A stretch of DNA of 64,000 nucleotides, from assembly GCA_902805475.1 (NCBI GenBank), contig CADCSX010000006.1, positions 2,790,001 to 2,854,000 on the forward strand. Reading direction: 5' to 3'. How positions within the stretch are numbered: position 1 is the first letter of the stretch; every line of letters begins with the position of its first letter. The notes beneath the pieces were generated by a model that worked only from the letters and a program-made list of their open reading frames with translations, was not told the origin of the DNA and searched no databases. The translations under genes and the position numbers were made by a program. Source of the stretch: Entonaema liquescens (taxonomy: Eukaryota > Ascomycota > Sordariomycetes > Xylariales > Xylariaceae). Positions 22,730 through 34,055 of this stretch are shown here, in pieces.

Positions 22730-23085
22730 CTTCGGTCGCGCTCGACGTTCGAATGTCGAAGGTTTAAAAGTAGGGAGGGTGTAAATAAGGTGAGCCCGCG
22801 TTGGAACGAGAACGAAAAAACGGACAAGTTCTAAGCGCAACCTTACGCGATTGGGATATTCGAAAATTATTGAGTATTTGAGGAGAGGAATTAGAGATTG
22901 ACGATAATGGAATTTGGATTTAGGTAGAATGGTTTGATAATAAAGGGAGGAAAACGAAACGTAGTGGTGGAAGAGTACGAAGAAAAAAAAGGCTGAAAGG
23001 CTGAAAGGCTGATGGGCTGAGACAGCCAGCAATCAATAAGCAATTCTCTAAATTATTTCTAGCGATGGGATGCTTTCTGCGCGCG

Positions 23086-23115
23086 CATTGGCATTGGCAT
23101 TGGCATGGCATTGGC
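23086..23115. repeat. short GGCATT tandem repeat
   Basis: Imperfect tandem copies of the hexamer GGCATT, with one shortened unit, lie between the divergent C2H2 and abp1 genes. Confidence 0.8.
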
Positions 23116-23180
23116 GGCCGCGTTGTTGCGATAAGGAGCCTAGTAAAACCTTCGATTAGGTATGCACGATGCAAATACAA

Positions 23181-23210
23181 ATGCATACAAATGCATACAA
23201 ATGCATACAA
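23181..23210. repeat. 10-bp tandem repeat (ATGCATACAA)x3
   Basis: Three perfect copies of a decamer containing ATGCAT are flanked by partial copies, in the shared upstream region of the C2H2 gene and abp1. Confidence 0.9.
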
Positions 23211-23975
23211 ATAGAAGTTGAATAACAAATTGGAATAATTTAGTGCAAATTATGAGTACCTATCAATTAGCCTGTCAGGTACCTACGCAGGGGTAATAAA
23301 GTGTACCTAACTCACTGGAATATCTCCAAATAATTACCACCTTAGGTACCTATGTAAGCCTTGAGTACCTAACAAACGCATGGGGTAATTGGAGAAGTTA
23401 GGCTGCTCGGTCTAGTTCTATTGGCCGGGTTGTGGACCTAACCACATGAATAGCTAGGTAAACGTACCTAAAATCTACATCTACCTCTCCGTAGCGGCTA
23501 GAAGGCGACCCCGAGGACCGGGCACCAAAAACCAAACACAGCCCACTTTCTTTCGTAATAAGCAGCAATTGCTCGCCAGGCACGAATCGAAACAGGTATC
23601 GATAAATTGGAACTACGAAGAACTTCTTCTTTCTCCCTCTTTTTTTTTTCTCTTTTTTCTAGTATATCAATGTTAACTCACACAATCGACATTCACCATC
23701 GAGATAAGTCTAAAACTATCATTAGAATATTTCGTTGGAGATTTTTGACCAGATACATTTAAACCTCCCCCCTGGTCTCTCACACGGTTGCTGTGACATC
23801 ACCCCCACTCAGCCGACTTTACTCCTTGTGCTACTACTCAGCTCGGCTACTCAGCTACTTTCTACTATTCTAGTATTCTATCTAGGTAGTATTCCAGTAT
23901 TCCCTTGCCCGTCAAAGTTTGACGTCGACGATAAGACGAATCAACTATTACAATACCCACCCCTTTCCCTCGAAA

Positions 23976-26511
23976 ATGGCTTCGTTAAATCTTTCTATAA
24001 ACGGTCCCTCGATTAAGAGTAGTTACCAAGGAGTTGTCAATGCTCCGCCTCCGCCTTCTGGGAGTTCGTCCACGTACGGTCAATGGGCTTTATTCTACGT
24101 CCAAGCCCCATTAGCCAATGCTTTCCAAGATACCGGGAACAAGGAAAGCGTTTTGAAGGTTCAGTCAACTGGTTCTGGTGAACTAGAAGATCTTATTGAG
24201 GACTTTAGCGAAGGTCGTATCCAATTCGCTTTCCTCAAGGTTAAAGACCCGAATACAGGTCTGCCTAAATATGCTCTGATTGCATGGGTTCGTCTGCTCA
24301 CACCTTTTTGTCGAGAGTTGTGATAGGTTAGCTAATATTTGGTAGTGCGGCGGAGGTGTTCCTGAGAGGACAAAAGGTTACTTCACGAGTCATTTAAATG
24401 CCGTATCTAAAGTTCTTCATGTAGGTGAACCATATTCCCTTGGGCTTTGGAGCACGATACTTACTGGGAACTAGGGATACCATGTACAGATTACAGCTCG
24501 CTCCGACACCGACCTCGAACCTGCGAATATTCTTCAGAAAGTCTCTGATGCATCCGGTGCCAAGTATACAGCGGGTGGAAGCGCACCCGTGCAGACTGGA
24601 GGAGGGCCCCCTCCAGTAAAGTCAAAGCCTGTCTTCTCTACAACTTCGAACTCGTCTAGTAACCCCATAGTTGCTGCACGAAACGCAAGTCTACGAAAGA
24701 AGGACGACGATGGTTGGGGAGACGCACCACAGGTTTCGCGGACCGAGCTTGAAAAGGTGGAGCCGGCATATAAGCCAACTAAGGTGAACATCGCCGAGTT
24801 GACAGGCCAGAAGCAAGAGCCCTCAAGATTCAACGGTACGAGCCAGCAGGATGACAGGCCCAGGGATGTCATTGGAGGTGGATACCAACCCGTTGGAAAG
24901 GTTGACATCGCTGCCATCCGGGCTTCAGCGAAGAAACAGCAAGACGACCGGCCGATACCAGTGAAGGGTGCTTATGAGCCAGTAGGCAAGGTTGACATTG
25001 CGGCAATCCGGGCGAAAGCACAGAAGCCAGCGGAACCTGAACCTGCACCTGAAGCTGATGAATCACCAAAGTCCCTAGCAGAGCGAAGTGCAGCGTTTAG
25101 CCAGGCCGAGCGTATTACGGAGCTACCTAAGCCTAAAATTGCAAAGAAATGGGGCGGCGCATCTACATTCACAGGCACGAAAGCGCCCACTCCTGGCGCA
25201 TTAGGTTTTGGTGGTCCTTCCTCGACACCTGCCGCTCCTCCAGTTGGATCGGCTAGTCGAACATTCGCCGACCAAGGAGGCAAGACGCCCGCTCAGATTT
25301 GGGCCGAGAAGAAGGCACAGCAAGGATCTGTTTCTGGAATCAGCAACCCCGCAACGTCCCCTGTCGCGCCACAAAAGAGCGGAGGAGCTGGCTGGCAGAG
25401 CAGTTATAAGGGGAAGAGCTGGGCACCCGTTCAGACGGGTTCATACGGCCGCAGCATCCCAGGACAGAAGACTGGTGATACGGAAACCAGCCAAGAGGCA
25501 CCGGGGTCTCCGGCGGGAAGTGTTGGTGCCATACGCGACCGTTTCAAGGAGACAACTCAGATTATTTCGCCCGCTCCGTCAGCGCCGAGGATTCCGTCGC
25601 CTGCCGAAGATAATGAGCGAGCGCCACCTCCGCCGCCTTTGGCCTCGCGGCCTTCGGATGGTGCACCTCCGGGTGGCGTCGCGCTTCCCGGCATGCCGCC
25701 ACGCCCGCCCCCAGTTACAGACCAGGAAGAAGGACTCGAACGAGAACAGGAGCGGGAGTACCAGCGAGAGCCTTCACCTGTTCGTGTGGCAGTGCCTGTC
25801 CCGCGTATACCTGAGCCTGAGATCGAGCCGGTGCAGGAACCTCCTCGATCGCTTCCTGTCCGGCCTATCGAACAGGAGCTCCCCAGGGAGGAAGAACTAC
25901 CAGCAGAAGAGGAAACCCACGATCCTCGCGCGGCTGCTGCTGCTGTTGCAGAATCCCAGTTTGGCCACGAGCAAGTGGCAGAAGCACCTGCCGCGTCAAG
26001 CGGAGGCAGGCGAGCTCTGATCCAATATGACTACGAGAAGGCTGAGGACAACGAATTAGAACTACGCGAAGGCGAGTACGTTACTAACATCGAAATGGTG
26101 GATGAGGATTGGTGGATGGGTACCAACTCTCGAGGTGAAACCGGCTTATTCCCTAGCAACTACGTTGAGCTCGTCGACGACGAGGCGGACGAGCCAGCAG
26201 CGGCTCCTGCGATCAGCCACGAAGCACCTCCGCCTGTACCGGCTGCCGAGGCTGAACCCGAACCAGCGGCTGGTGGTGGACATACCGCTACAGCCCAGTT
26301 TGACTACGAGGCTGCCGAAGATAACGGTAAGTAACCACTATCTGATTTTCCAACTAATAAGACCGCGTAACTGATAAGCGTGACAGAACTGAGCTTCCCC
26401 GAGGGTGCTACGATTACGAACCTAGAGTTCCCCGACGAGGATTGGTGGTTTGGTCACTACAAGGGAGACTCGGGTTTGTTCCCTGCCAATTATGTGCAGC
26501 TAGATCAGTGA
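23976..26511 (+). CDS. ABP1: actin-binding protein 1 (ADF-H domain plus two SH3 domains)
   Basis: Four exons (23976-24287, 24346-24420, 24475-26326 and 26387-26511) encode 787 residues. The N-terminal ADF-homology domain (about 1-140) shows YGQWALFYV, GRIQFAFLKVKD, ALIAW/CGGGVPERTKGYFTSHL and VLH/GYHVQITARSD; the last two are restored by splicing. A long disordered middle carries three related segments ending in KVNIAEL, KVDIAAIRA and KVDIAAIRA (about 228, 270 and 300), then Pro-rich stretches. Two SH3 domains close the protein (about 640-697 and 731-787), each with ALYDY-like starts (IQYDYEKAEDNE, AQFDYEAAEDNE), a DEDWW motif and an FPSNYV/FPANYV end; the second is completed by the last exon. 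Abp1 binds F-actin at endocytic patches and recruits Arp2/3 regulators and kinases. The architecture matches fungal Abp1 with a second SH3. Confidence 0.95.
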
Positions 26512-28176
26512 TTTACAATTATCTTCACCTACAAAACGACGCCACGACGAGTATGATAGCGGTCGTTGATTTGGAGAGTTACCTAGACAAGAAGGAGTTG
26601 ACAACAACTTAACGAAATCTTCCTTCGAGAAGAGTTTGTTTTCTTTCATATATTCTTTTTTTTTTTTTTTTTTTTTCGTAGTTAGCTGAATCAAAAAAAG
26701 AAACGCGCTTTCATATACGAAAACCAAGGGATATTCCGTGTTCCAACCTGACCTAAATTAATAAGACTAATCTTAGATGTCTTGGCATTTTGAATCTTTC
26801 AGCCCTACGTGTGATTGGACCTACTTTTGATGTTCCATTGTAGATACATACGCACATACCTACATGATACAGGGTCCTACTGAAACGGGGATATCCGACT
26901 TTAGAAGAATAAGAGGTGCCAGATTCGAGCCGTGCCTTACGTTAGTTTATTTTTTGATGCAGGAAAGTAGCAATATTGGTAAGTTGTTAGGTCGATTACA
27001 TGTATCTTCCAATTATATGCACAGGTAAATCATGTGAAGAAATAAGAGGTACGGTTGTTAGATTATATGGGACTTGGAATCCTTATAACTAACTGTATTA
27101 GGACATATAACCACGTATTGGACGGATATCTCGGCCCCTTTAGCGCTAACTGAGATACCCTTCTTAGCCTTTCTAAGCAATCACAGCAATTGCATGGGCT
27201 TAAACGGGTTTAAGTTAGTGGAGGATATTACAGGCTATCCAGCACAGCACGTACGTACATAGTACAGGTATTTACTACTCCAGCCAGCATAGCATGCTAC
27301 CCGTACGTGGCTGATGAAAAGATGGGAGGCCGCTTGAAGTGGAGTTGTTCAAAGCTACTACTATGTCTGTATGTATCAATATTCAGGGCGTTAAGCAGCG
27401 GTCTAGGTACTTACTACTTTGCTGCTAGTACATGTATGGTAGTTGCATGCGCCACATAATACTCGTCAGCATGCGAAACGCGGATTCTTATACACGTATA
27501 TGGATAAGTACATGGTGAATACAGGTAGGTATAAGGGGCAGAAGGGGCAGAAGGGGCTATGAGTTTCACGTATGACGCATTGCGAGGGACCTCGGGAGGC
27601 AAAATGACAAGCGTACCTAGGTACGGATATCTACATAGCACACGTATCATGCTAACAATGATAACCGCTGAGCCACGCAGAGTTGCGTGCCGGATAGCCG
27701 CAAAGCACTGTAGCAGCGGCGATAGAGACTATCCGAGACAGCAAAAGAAAGCGCCGGAAATAGTACCACAGCTAAGGTACATGTGTATCCCTTGAGTATC
27801 CCTTGAGTATCCCTTGAAACTCTTTCCAAAGGAGGAATGCATGACCATCGAATCTCAATTCACTTGCAGTTACAAGTCCTCTTTAGGTCTTTAATGTATC
27901 TAGTACTTTAAGAATACCTTTAAGAATACCTTCAAGAATAGGTACCTCTTCAATCTTAGGTTCGGTACTTTAACATTAACTTACAGGTATTCGACCCACC
28001 GCCTTCTTTTTCCCATTCATTTATTCATTTACACTTCTTGATCTCTATTATTATCGGGCTTCTCGTCGTCACCATCAACTTCTCTCCTTCATTTTAATCC
28101 TCTAAAAACAAACCCAACCTATCCCATCGTTATCAGCGCTTGGACGCGAGTAATAGCATCTTCAAATCTCATCAAA
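26512..28176. other. intergenic with short tandem repeats
   Basis: About 1.7 kb. A run of 21 T at 26656-26676 follows abp1. Short direct repeats occur near 27536-27556 (GGGGCAGAA), 27790-27818 (GAGTATCCCTT) and 27908-27939 (AAGAATACCTT). A TAGGTACCT palindrome is at 27939. No exon is convincing. The stretch from about 28000 is pyrimidine-rich and likely the promoter of the next gene. Confidence 0.5.
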
Positions 28177-28340
28177 GTAAGTATAGCGCATTTTAGTTAG
28201 TCGATGATTATTCGATTGAGGCTTTCGAGCTTATGCTCTTGGCGGATTGACCTTGACCGCACCGCCATAGTTCTTGGCTAACCTTAAACTCGCCGTCGCA
28301 GAAATCCCATATTCAACTTACATCCATCAAATCATCACAG
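28177..28340 (+). other. probable 5' UTR intron abutting the start codon
   Basis: A perfect donor (AAA/GTAAGT) at 28177 and an acceptor TCATCACAG ending at 28340 place a 164-nt leader intron directly before the ATG at 28341. The sequence before the donor is leader-like (C/A-rich, no ATG of note). This is read from splice signals only. Confidence 0.5.
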
Positions 28341-28883
28341 ATGGCCAGTAACGATTACTACCAGCAGGGTGCTCCCCAAGGGTATGCACCACAAGGTTAC
28401 CCGCCCCAACAGCCTCCTCAGGTACGTCGCAATTCAGTTAAAACGTCAACCTTTCCTAGAATTAGACATGTCGCAATCCCATTGAGACATCGAAACCCAT
28501 CTGCCAAGACAACGTCTTATGCCTGCATTACACCCCACGGTCTCCAAACCGTTGGGTCAGCACGCAATATCTAGTCAAATGTCGCATTTGCCTTATATTG
28601 ATGGCAACACATCCTCTACATTCTAAAACTGCATCGGAATTTAGAGGCCAGAAACTAACTCTAGCGAATTATAGGCTTACGGTCCCCTCAAGGCCAGTAC
28701 TATGGCCCACCTCAGGGTCAGCCCCAAATGCAGTACCAGCAACAACCCCCTCAAGAACGGAAGCAGGGCGGTGGCGGTGGTTGTCTCCAGGGCTGTCTGG
28801 CAGCGCTGTGCTGTTGTTTCGTCTGTGAGGAGGGATGCGAGTGCTGCGCCGACTGCTGCGAATGCTGTTTCGAGATGTGTTAA
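28341..28883 (+). CDS. Pro/Gln/Tyr-rich protein with C-terminal cysteine-rich (CYSTM-like) tail
   Basis: Exon 28341-28421 gives a Gln/Pro/Tyr-rich start (YYQQGAPQGYAPQGYPPQQ). A second exon ends at 28883 with YYGPPQGQPQMQYQQQPPQ, a glycine linker and a tail of 14 cysteines in about 35 residues (GCLQGCLAALCCCFVCEEGC, then ECCADCCECCFEMC). This is the layout of CYSTM proteins: a disordered tail plus a cysteine-rich, probably palmitoylated or membrane-associated helix, reported in stress tolerance. The acceptor is uncertain. The AG with the best branch context (ends 28673) puts the second exon out of frame with the cysteine tail, whereas an AG at 28696-28697 keeps it in frame, giving about 88 residues. 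A one-base length error in the CCCC run at 28683-28686 would also reconcile the first choice. Confidence 0.72.
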
Positions 28884-30501
28884 GATGGCTCCCATCTAAG
28901 CCGATACGATAACGACGCCCCCTGACGAAATGAGATGGTGGATCGGCTACACTAGGAGGAGTCTGCTATGAGATGAATTGTCGAATAATATGCGAATGCA
29001 AACTGCTACCTCGACGGTACACTTCGACACCAAGAATGAATAAAATCGGTCTTTTTGCAAATTCCGGTGCAATGAGATTATCAAAGCTTTTTAGCAGATG
29101 CTTTCGTCATATTTTTTTTTTCTTTCGGTCTATGGGCAGATCCAAGTTTCGATATTAGTATCTATGATGATACTGGGGTTACTTCTGTTTTTATGACATA
29201 GGCACGGGGTATGGGCTTTCGCCTTTTCCCGAACAAGATTTTCTTCTATACCAAGGAATACCAGTCGCGCATCAGTATTGTGGCAATTCGTGAAATTCAT
29301 TAAGTTTTCTTACGCCCAAACCTGGTCCGTACTAAGAATCGTAGAATCAATAACATGATGGAATAGCAAAGCAAAACGTGTAGTATCCAGCCTCTTGTTT
29401 GGAGTATGCAAAACTACGAACAAGAAATTCCTAGTTCTCAATAAATTAAAGGTGGGATATAATATAGCCTGATAGCTGAGCAGACGGTTTCATTGCGTAC
29501 ACATGTGAAACCAAAGACGCATTAACATATGCATTAGATTCAACCATTTGCTCTGTGTGATTTTCGCTTAGTAGTCTAACCACTCACGAAGAGAAACGGT
29601 CGTTTAATCTTTCCATACGAAACAGTCATACCCGTCTATCAGATCGGTAGACTACACTTCCTTGATATATATGTTCGTTAGTACTCACATATACGCTTGG
29701 GGTGTCTACGGCCGCAATCACGTAAATAAAGTGATGTAGTTGATTTTCAGCTAACAATATGGAGGGACGGGCAGTTTCAATAAACGTCTAATTAAAAGAC
29801 ATACTGTTTACAATCATCTTCACAAGCCAAAAAATCTAATATCAGGGATTATCACTCAAGAGCCTCATCAAAACAGCCCCATAGGTTCGGCCAAGCCTTG
29901 CCAGCTATCGAATCGTGAGGCGACGTCACTTTCACCAATCGGATTATTGGATTATTGGTGTACAGTGCGTCACGACATGATATTAGTATAATATATACTG
30001 TATAAATACCTAAATAAGGGTAACCCCGCGGAAATCAGGGTAGTGGGGTACCGCCACCCCCCGTCCAATGCTAGGGAGCCGATTTCGCATGACGAAAATT
30101 CGATAAACTACCATTTCAAAGCATTCTTCCAATGCGATTGTCATTACAAACCCTCTCCCAAGAACTCGCCTCTTCAGCTAGCTGACTTTATATTGCACAA
30201 TCACTTAGAAAGAAGAAATATCTCAAGTCTCTTATTTATACGTCCACTCTAGAATACCTTGGGTAAATAAGTAATTCTTGGCTACAACTACTAACACCTA
30301 TCTACCACTTCGACTTATACGCGCTCTCCATCGTCCGGTCGTAATCACTTGGTCGCATCCCAAGCCGACGAATACTTATACATCCACCATTTTCCTAAAC
30401 CAACCAACCAACCAACGACGGAGTCATAGAAGTAAACCAGGGGACTTGTCCCCCAAACACCTCGGCTCCTCTCCCTTCCCTCTCCGACGCACACATCCAC
30501 A
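28884..30501. other. intergenic; upstream region of NAR1
   Basis: About 1.6 kb, AT-leaning, without a supported exon. A cluster of three CCAAT boxes lies at 29935-29958 and is listed separately. From about 30100 the plus strand turns C/A-rich, as in fungal leaders, with CCAACCAACCAACCAAC at about 30398-30416 before the NAR1 ATG. Confidence 0.5.
29935..29958. promoter_or_regulatory. triple CCAAT-box cluster upstream of NAR1
   Basis: CCAAT at 29935-29939 and two reverse ATTGG copies at 29946-29950 and 29954-29958 lie about 545-570 bp before the NAR1 start, just after a GACGTCA element. CCAAT is bound by the HAP/CBC complex, which with HapX controls iron-consuming functions in filamentous ascomycetes. 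The motifs are seen; the link to iron control is inference, and the distance to the ATG is large. Confidence 0.35.
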
Positions 30502-32253
30502 ATGTCAGCGATCCTCTCAGCCGACGACCTAAACGACTTCATCTCCCCAGGCGTAGCATGCATCAAACCCGTCGAGACCCTCCCCGCACAACCCGACCCC
30601 AGCACCCTCGAGCACGAAGTCATCCTCGACGGCCAACAGAGCGCCAGCGCAGCGGGGCCCGCCCAGATCTCGCTAACCGACTGCCTCGCCTGCTCCGGGT
30701 GCGTGACCTCCGCCGAGGCCGTCCTCGTCAGCCTGCAGAGCCACTCCGAGCTGCTGAGCGTGTTAGACGGCGCGCCGGGCCTGCGGATAACGCGGCGCGA
30801 TGACGGGCTCGGGGTCGACGGCCTGGAGAACCCGGACAGCAAGCTCTTCGTAGCGAGCGTGTCGCCGCAGACGCGCGCTAGTCTGGCGGCTGTCGCGGGG
30901 CGGGGTGTGAGCGAGCGGGATGCCGGGCGGATGATATCACAACTACTAATGGGATCGGAAGGATTGCGCGTGGGCGGCAGGTGGAATAATGGGTTTACGT
31001 GGGTTGTCGACACGAACACGGCAAGGGAGGCATGTCTAGTACTAGGCGCGGAAGAGGCGCTCAGCGACAAGGGGAAAGTCTCAAAGCCCATTTTGACGTC
31101 GAGTTGTCCCGGGTGGGTGTGCTATGCTGAGAAGACGCATTCACACGTCTTACCATACATATCAAAAGTGAAGTCACCACAAGCGCTAATGGGCACATTA
31201 CTGAAGACCACGTTAAGTCGAAGACTAGGAATCTCCCCTGATCGAATATGGCACTTGGCCGTAATGCCGTGTTTCGACAAGAAATTAGAGGCAAGCCGTG
31301 AGGAACTTACGGATGCTGTATGGAATGGGAATGGGCAGCCTGGCAGGGGCGTGAGGGACGTGGATTGTGTCATCACGAGCAAGGAGATCTTGATGTTGAC
31401 AGAGTCAAGAAACATTGATTTCTTCGGATTATCCAAAGCCCCTGTTCCCGCCACATTGCAAACCCCCTTTCCTGACCTCAAGCTAGGGCGCTTTCTCTTT
31501 CCTCCACGGCCACGGGCTGGCCAGGATAACCCGCTGGCGGGGACCTCAGGAGGCAACCTATATTACACACTAAGATATGTCTCCGCGCGGCATCCGGGGT
31601 CAAAAATCGAGACCGTGCGCGGTCGAAATGCTGATGTTGTGGAGTATACGGTGGTCTCGGCAGCCGGTGAGCCGATATTCAAGGCTGCGAGATATTACGG
31701 CTTCCGAAATATCCAAAACTTAGTCCGGAAACTGAAGCCGCAGAAACTGTCGCGGATGCCGGGCGCAAAAGTCTCTGGGTCTCGGAGGCCGGCGGGCAAG
31801 CCGGCTGGGCTGGAATACGCCTATGTTGAAGTCATGGCATGTCCCGGAGGTTGCACCAACGGCGGCGGGCAAATCAAAGCCGATGACCCGGTGGTGATTG
31901 AGAGGAGGGGCCTGGGGGCGAAGCTTGGGCCTCAAGAACAGAAGCAATGGCTGGCGCAAGTTGATGAAGCATACTTCTCAGCAGAAGACTCCGACTCGGA
32001 TCCGGAGGCCGAGGAGGTAAGCTCAGTTGTAGAAAATGGGGAAGATCAGGCACGGGAAGACATGGTCGACGGCATTTCTCCATTATACATTCGAGATACC
32101 CTAGCGCATTGGGCAAGCATAACAGGCATAGATGTCGATAGATTAGTATACACGAGTTATCGTGAGGTTGTGAGCGACGTGGGCAAGGACAAGGCGGCGG
32201 GTAGCACGGAAAGGGTCGTCCAATTAGCGGGCAAGATCGGCGGCGGCTGGTAG
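30502..32253 (+). CDS. NAR1: cytosolic Fe-S cluster assembly factor NAR1 (iron-only hydrogenase-like)
   Basis: This single exon encodes 583 residues, typical of fungal Nar1. The N-terminal [4Fe-4S] ligands are Cys20 (PGVACIKP) and the CLACSGC motif (Cys61, 64, 67). The C-terminal hydrogenase-like core shows SSCPGWVCYAEKTH, KSPQALMGTLLKT, HLAVMPCFDKKLEASRE, DCVITSKEIL and VMACPGGCTNGGGQI, which hold the second cluster's cysteines. Nar1 bridges the early scaffold and the late CIA targeting complex that loads Fe-S clusters onto cytosolic and nuclear proteins. The acidic loop near 495-515 (EDSDSDPEAEE) is probably a lineage insert. The first ~500 bases are very GC-rich with C-ending codons. The neighbouring SUZ gene converges from the right, with stops only about 46 bp apart. 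Grx3/4 elsewhere in the window acts in a connected pathway. Confidence 0.96.
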   Translation: MSAILSADDLNDFISPGVACIKPVETLPAQPDPSTLEHEVILDGQQSASAAGPAQISLTDCLACSGCVTSAEAVLVSLQSHSELLSVLDGAPGLRITRRDDGLGVDGLENPDSKLFVASVSPQTRASLAAVAGRGVSERDAGRMISQLLMGSEGLRVGGRWNNGFTWVVDTNTAREACLVLGAEEALSDKGKVSKPILTSSCPGWVCYAEKTHSHVLPYISKVKSPQALMGTLLKTTLSRRLGISPDRIWHLAVMPCFDKKLEASREELTDAVWNGNGQPGRGVRDVDCVITSKEILMLTESRNIDFFGLSKAPVPATLQTPFPDLKLGRFLFPPRPRAGQDNPLAGTSGGNLYYTLRYVSARHPGSKIETVRGRNADVVEYTVVSAAGEPIFKAARYYGFRNIQNLVRKLKPQKLSRMPGAKVSGSRRPAGKPAGLEYAYVEVMACPGGCTNGGGQIKADDPVVIERRGLGAKLGPQEQKQWLAQVDEAYFSAEDSDSDPEAEEVSSVVENGEDQAREDMVDGISPLYIRDTLAHWASITGIDVDRLVYTSYREVVSDVGKDKAAGSTERVVQLAGKIGGGW

Positions 32254-32299
32254 CATCATTAATTGTAGATGGGCATATAGAAGAACCCTATTAATCATA

Positions 32300-33205
32300 T
32301 CAACTGTCCCTGGCGCCACGCTTGGCGAAACCGAATCCTCCTCTACCACTCCCGTCTGGACCCCGTGGCGCCCGGATGACTTGATCTTCCTCCCGCGGCG
32401 TCGAGCGTCGGTTTAATGGTGCCCCGCCGTCACTATTGTTGCTATTACCTCTCCGCTCAAGTTGGAATCCGGGCTTGGGCGAGTAGTTTGGGTCATACAG
32501 CTCCCGTCCACCACCAGACTGACTACCGGGTCGTTGGGTGTTGTTATCCCTATCCCTCTCACCTCGGCTCTCATTGTGCCGATGTCCTCCTCCTCCTCCT
32601 CTGCCACCTCTTCCTCTGCTCCGCGGGCCCCGCCCGTCGGCCGAACGAGGGGGAGTCACAGCGCCAGGAGTCGAGGTACCCGACGAAGGATTCGAGCTTC
32701 CTGCGGCTGCATTCTGAGTCCCGAAGATCTTGGCGCGCGCCTCATTGTAACGCCGCTGCTTCTCGTCACGCTCCCGCTGCTGTTTCAATAATATCTCCTG
32801 AGGGGTGAGCTGCGGGGCCTTCTTTTCGTCGTCGTCGTCATCGCCGTCGCACGCGTTGGGATCCGACACGGGCTTTCGGCTTAAAACTTTGACGGCGGGC
32901 TTGAAACCCGTGGCGAGAGGAGGGTCGGAGCGCGCGGCGAGGTAGTGGAACGTCTCGGGGGCGCTTCGCTACCAATGTGTGTTAGCCTATCTAGGGATAT
33001 GAAAGGTGGTATTGGGGACGTACGCTGACTCCCAAAGCTTCTTGTTGGACTCGGCGTGCTGCGCCAGGCGCTCGGCTTTGCTCAATTGCGGTTGTGGTAG
33101 CGACTGTGAATTCGGTTCGTCTTCAATGGTAGCGGCCTTGTCTGCTTGGGACTCCCAGTCGTCATCTTCCCAGGCATCTGGGACCTTGGTCATCCTCTTA
33201 GCCAT
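32300..33205 (-). CDS. SUZ-domain-type RNA-binding protein
   Basis: Two exons (33205-33024 and 32963-32300) encode 281 residues. The N-terminus MTKVPDAWEDDDWE and the SKAERLAQHAESNKKLWESA helix precede a KPAVKVLSRKP block, then LTPQEILLKQQRERDEKQRR-type text and ARAKIFG. The LSRKP ... QRERDEKQRRYNEARAKIFG order is the core of a SUZ domain, a conserved RNA-binding motif often followed by a basic disordered tail. Here the tail is RGG-like (SRGRGGRGGGGGH, GRGGFGFAKRG). The acceptor chosen (AGCGAAG/CGCC) is the one that keeps the LSRKP frame open; the nearer TAG acceptor does not. A cytoplasmic mRNA role is likely. It is convergent with NAR1. Confidence 0.8.
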
Positions 33206-34055
33206 TGTAGATAGCTATATTAGAACGCGGGGCACTCGCGCGAATCCAAGGTGTATGTAATAGGTAGTTAGATGTTAGATGTTAATCTAACGATAAGCAA
33301 TTATCTCTGCTCTTTACGCAATTGCATAAGGTATATATGATCGTAATCATATTAATTCCTAGAAAATATAAAGGCTGCGGCGACTGGGCGAGAGAGAGAG
33401 GGAGATTTTTCGCTTTTCGCGAAACGGAGTTATTAGAGGTGTAATAAAGTTACCCCATAAGGCCCCGTCCCCTTGCGTTCGATGCGGAACTTTGCTTTGG
33501 AGAGGCTTTAACCTGCCAAGCACATAGCTTACCTAATTTAGGGCGGTCTAGCTGGGCCTAGGTACTGCGTACGTCTTTGTGTTACAGTGCAGCGTAGCCT
33601 GAGTTACAAGAAGTAAAGCCAATCATAGCAGCAGTCGAAAAGTGGGACCGGCTATTGCCGCCCTCCTGCTCCAACTGCAACTGTACCTAAACCGTACCTC
33701 ATCAGATATCAGACAACATCAAAGACGTATAGTATTACATAGCAAACACAAAACGTCGTATATTTTATACTCTTATTAATATATACAAGAAAAGACTTGC
33801 TTAGTGCTATACAGCCTACTTTATATTTCCTTCTCCTCTCTTTAGTCTATTTCAGTTGTTTACGCAATAATTTGGTCTTGAGTTGTCTATTTATATCGCA
33901 AGCTTGCTTGTTGATATATTTACATATCCAAACTCTAGTAAGTTGACTATCACTCAAGAAAACCCATAGAGTATTAACGCTAATTCGGAACTATAGTAAC
34001 TGAAACATTTTGATTCCTTTAAGTAGTTACACAAACTAGAAGACACTCTGAAGCT
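33206..34055. other. intergenic, divergent promoter region
   Basis: About 0.85 kb lies between the SUZ gene start and a small plus-strand gene. It includes an AGAGAGAGAGGGAG stretch near 33390, AT-rich DNA at 33700-34050 and a CCTAGGTAC motif near 33557. No coding exon is supported. Confidence 0.55.

Larger units (their letters stand above)
22730..23975. other. divergent promoter region between C2H2 gene and abp1
   Basis: About 1.25 kb lies between two divergently transcribed starts. It contains two short tandem repeats (GGCATT units around 23086-23115 and a 10-bp unit at 23181-23210), a TAGGTACCTA palindrome at 23343-23352, a T-run near 23640 and CT-rich stretches just before abp1. No coding exon is supported. 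Confidence 0.6.

Noticed and set aside
25208..26020. 270-residue plus-strand Arg/Leu-rich frame
   Set aside because: It lies in another frame of the ABP1 large exon; composition is typical of a frame-shifted Pro-rich region.
30345..31091. 248-residue minus-strand frame
   Set aside because: It overlaps the GC-rich start of NAR1 on the opposite strand and has no domain; NAR1 is unambiguous.
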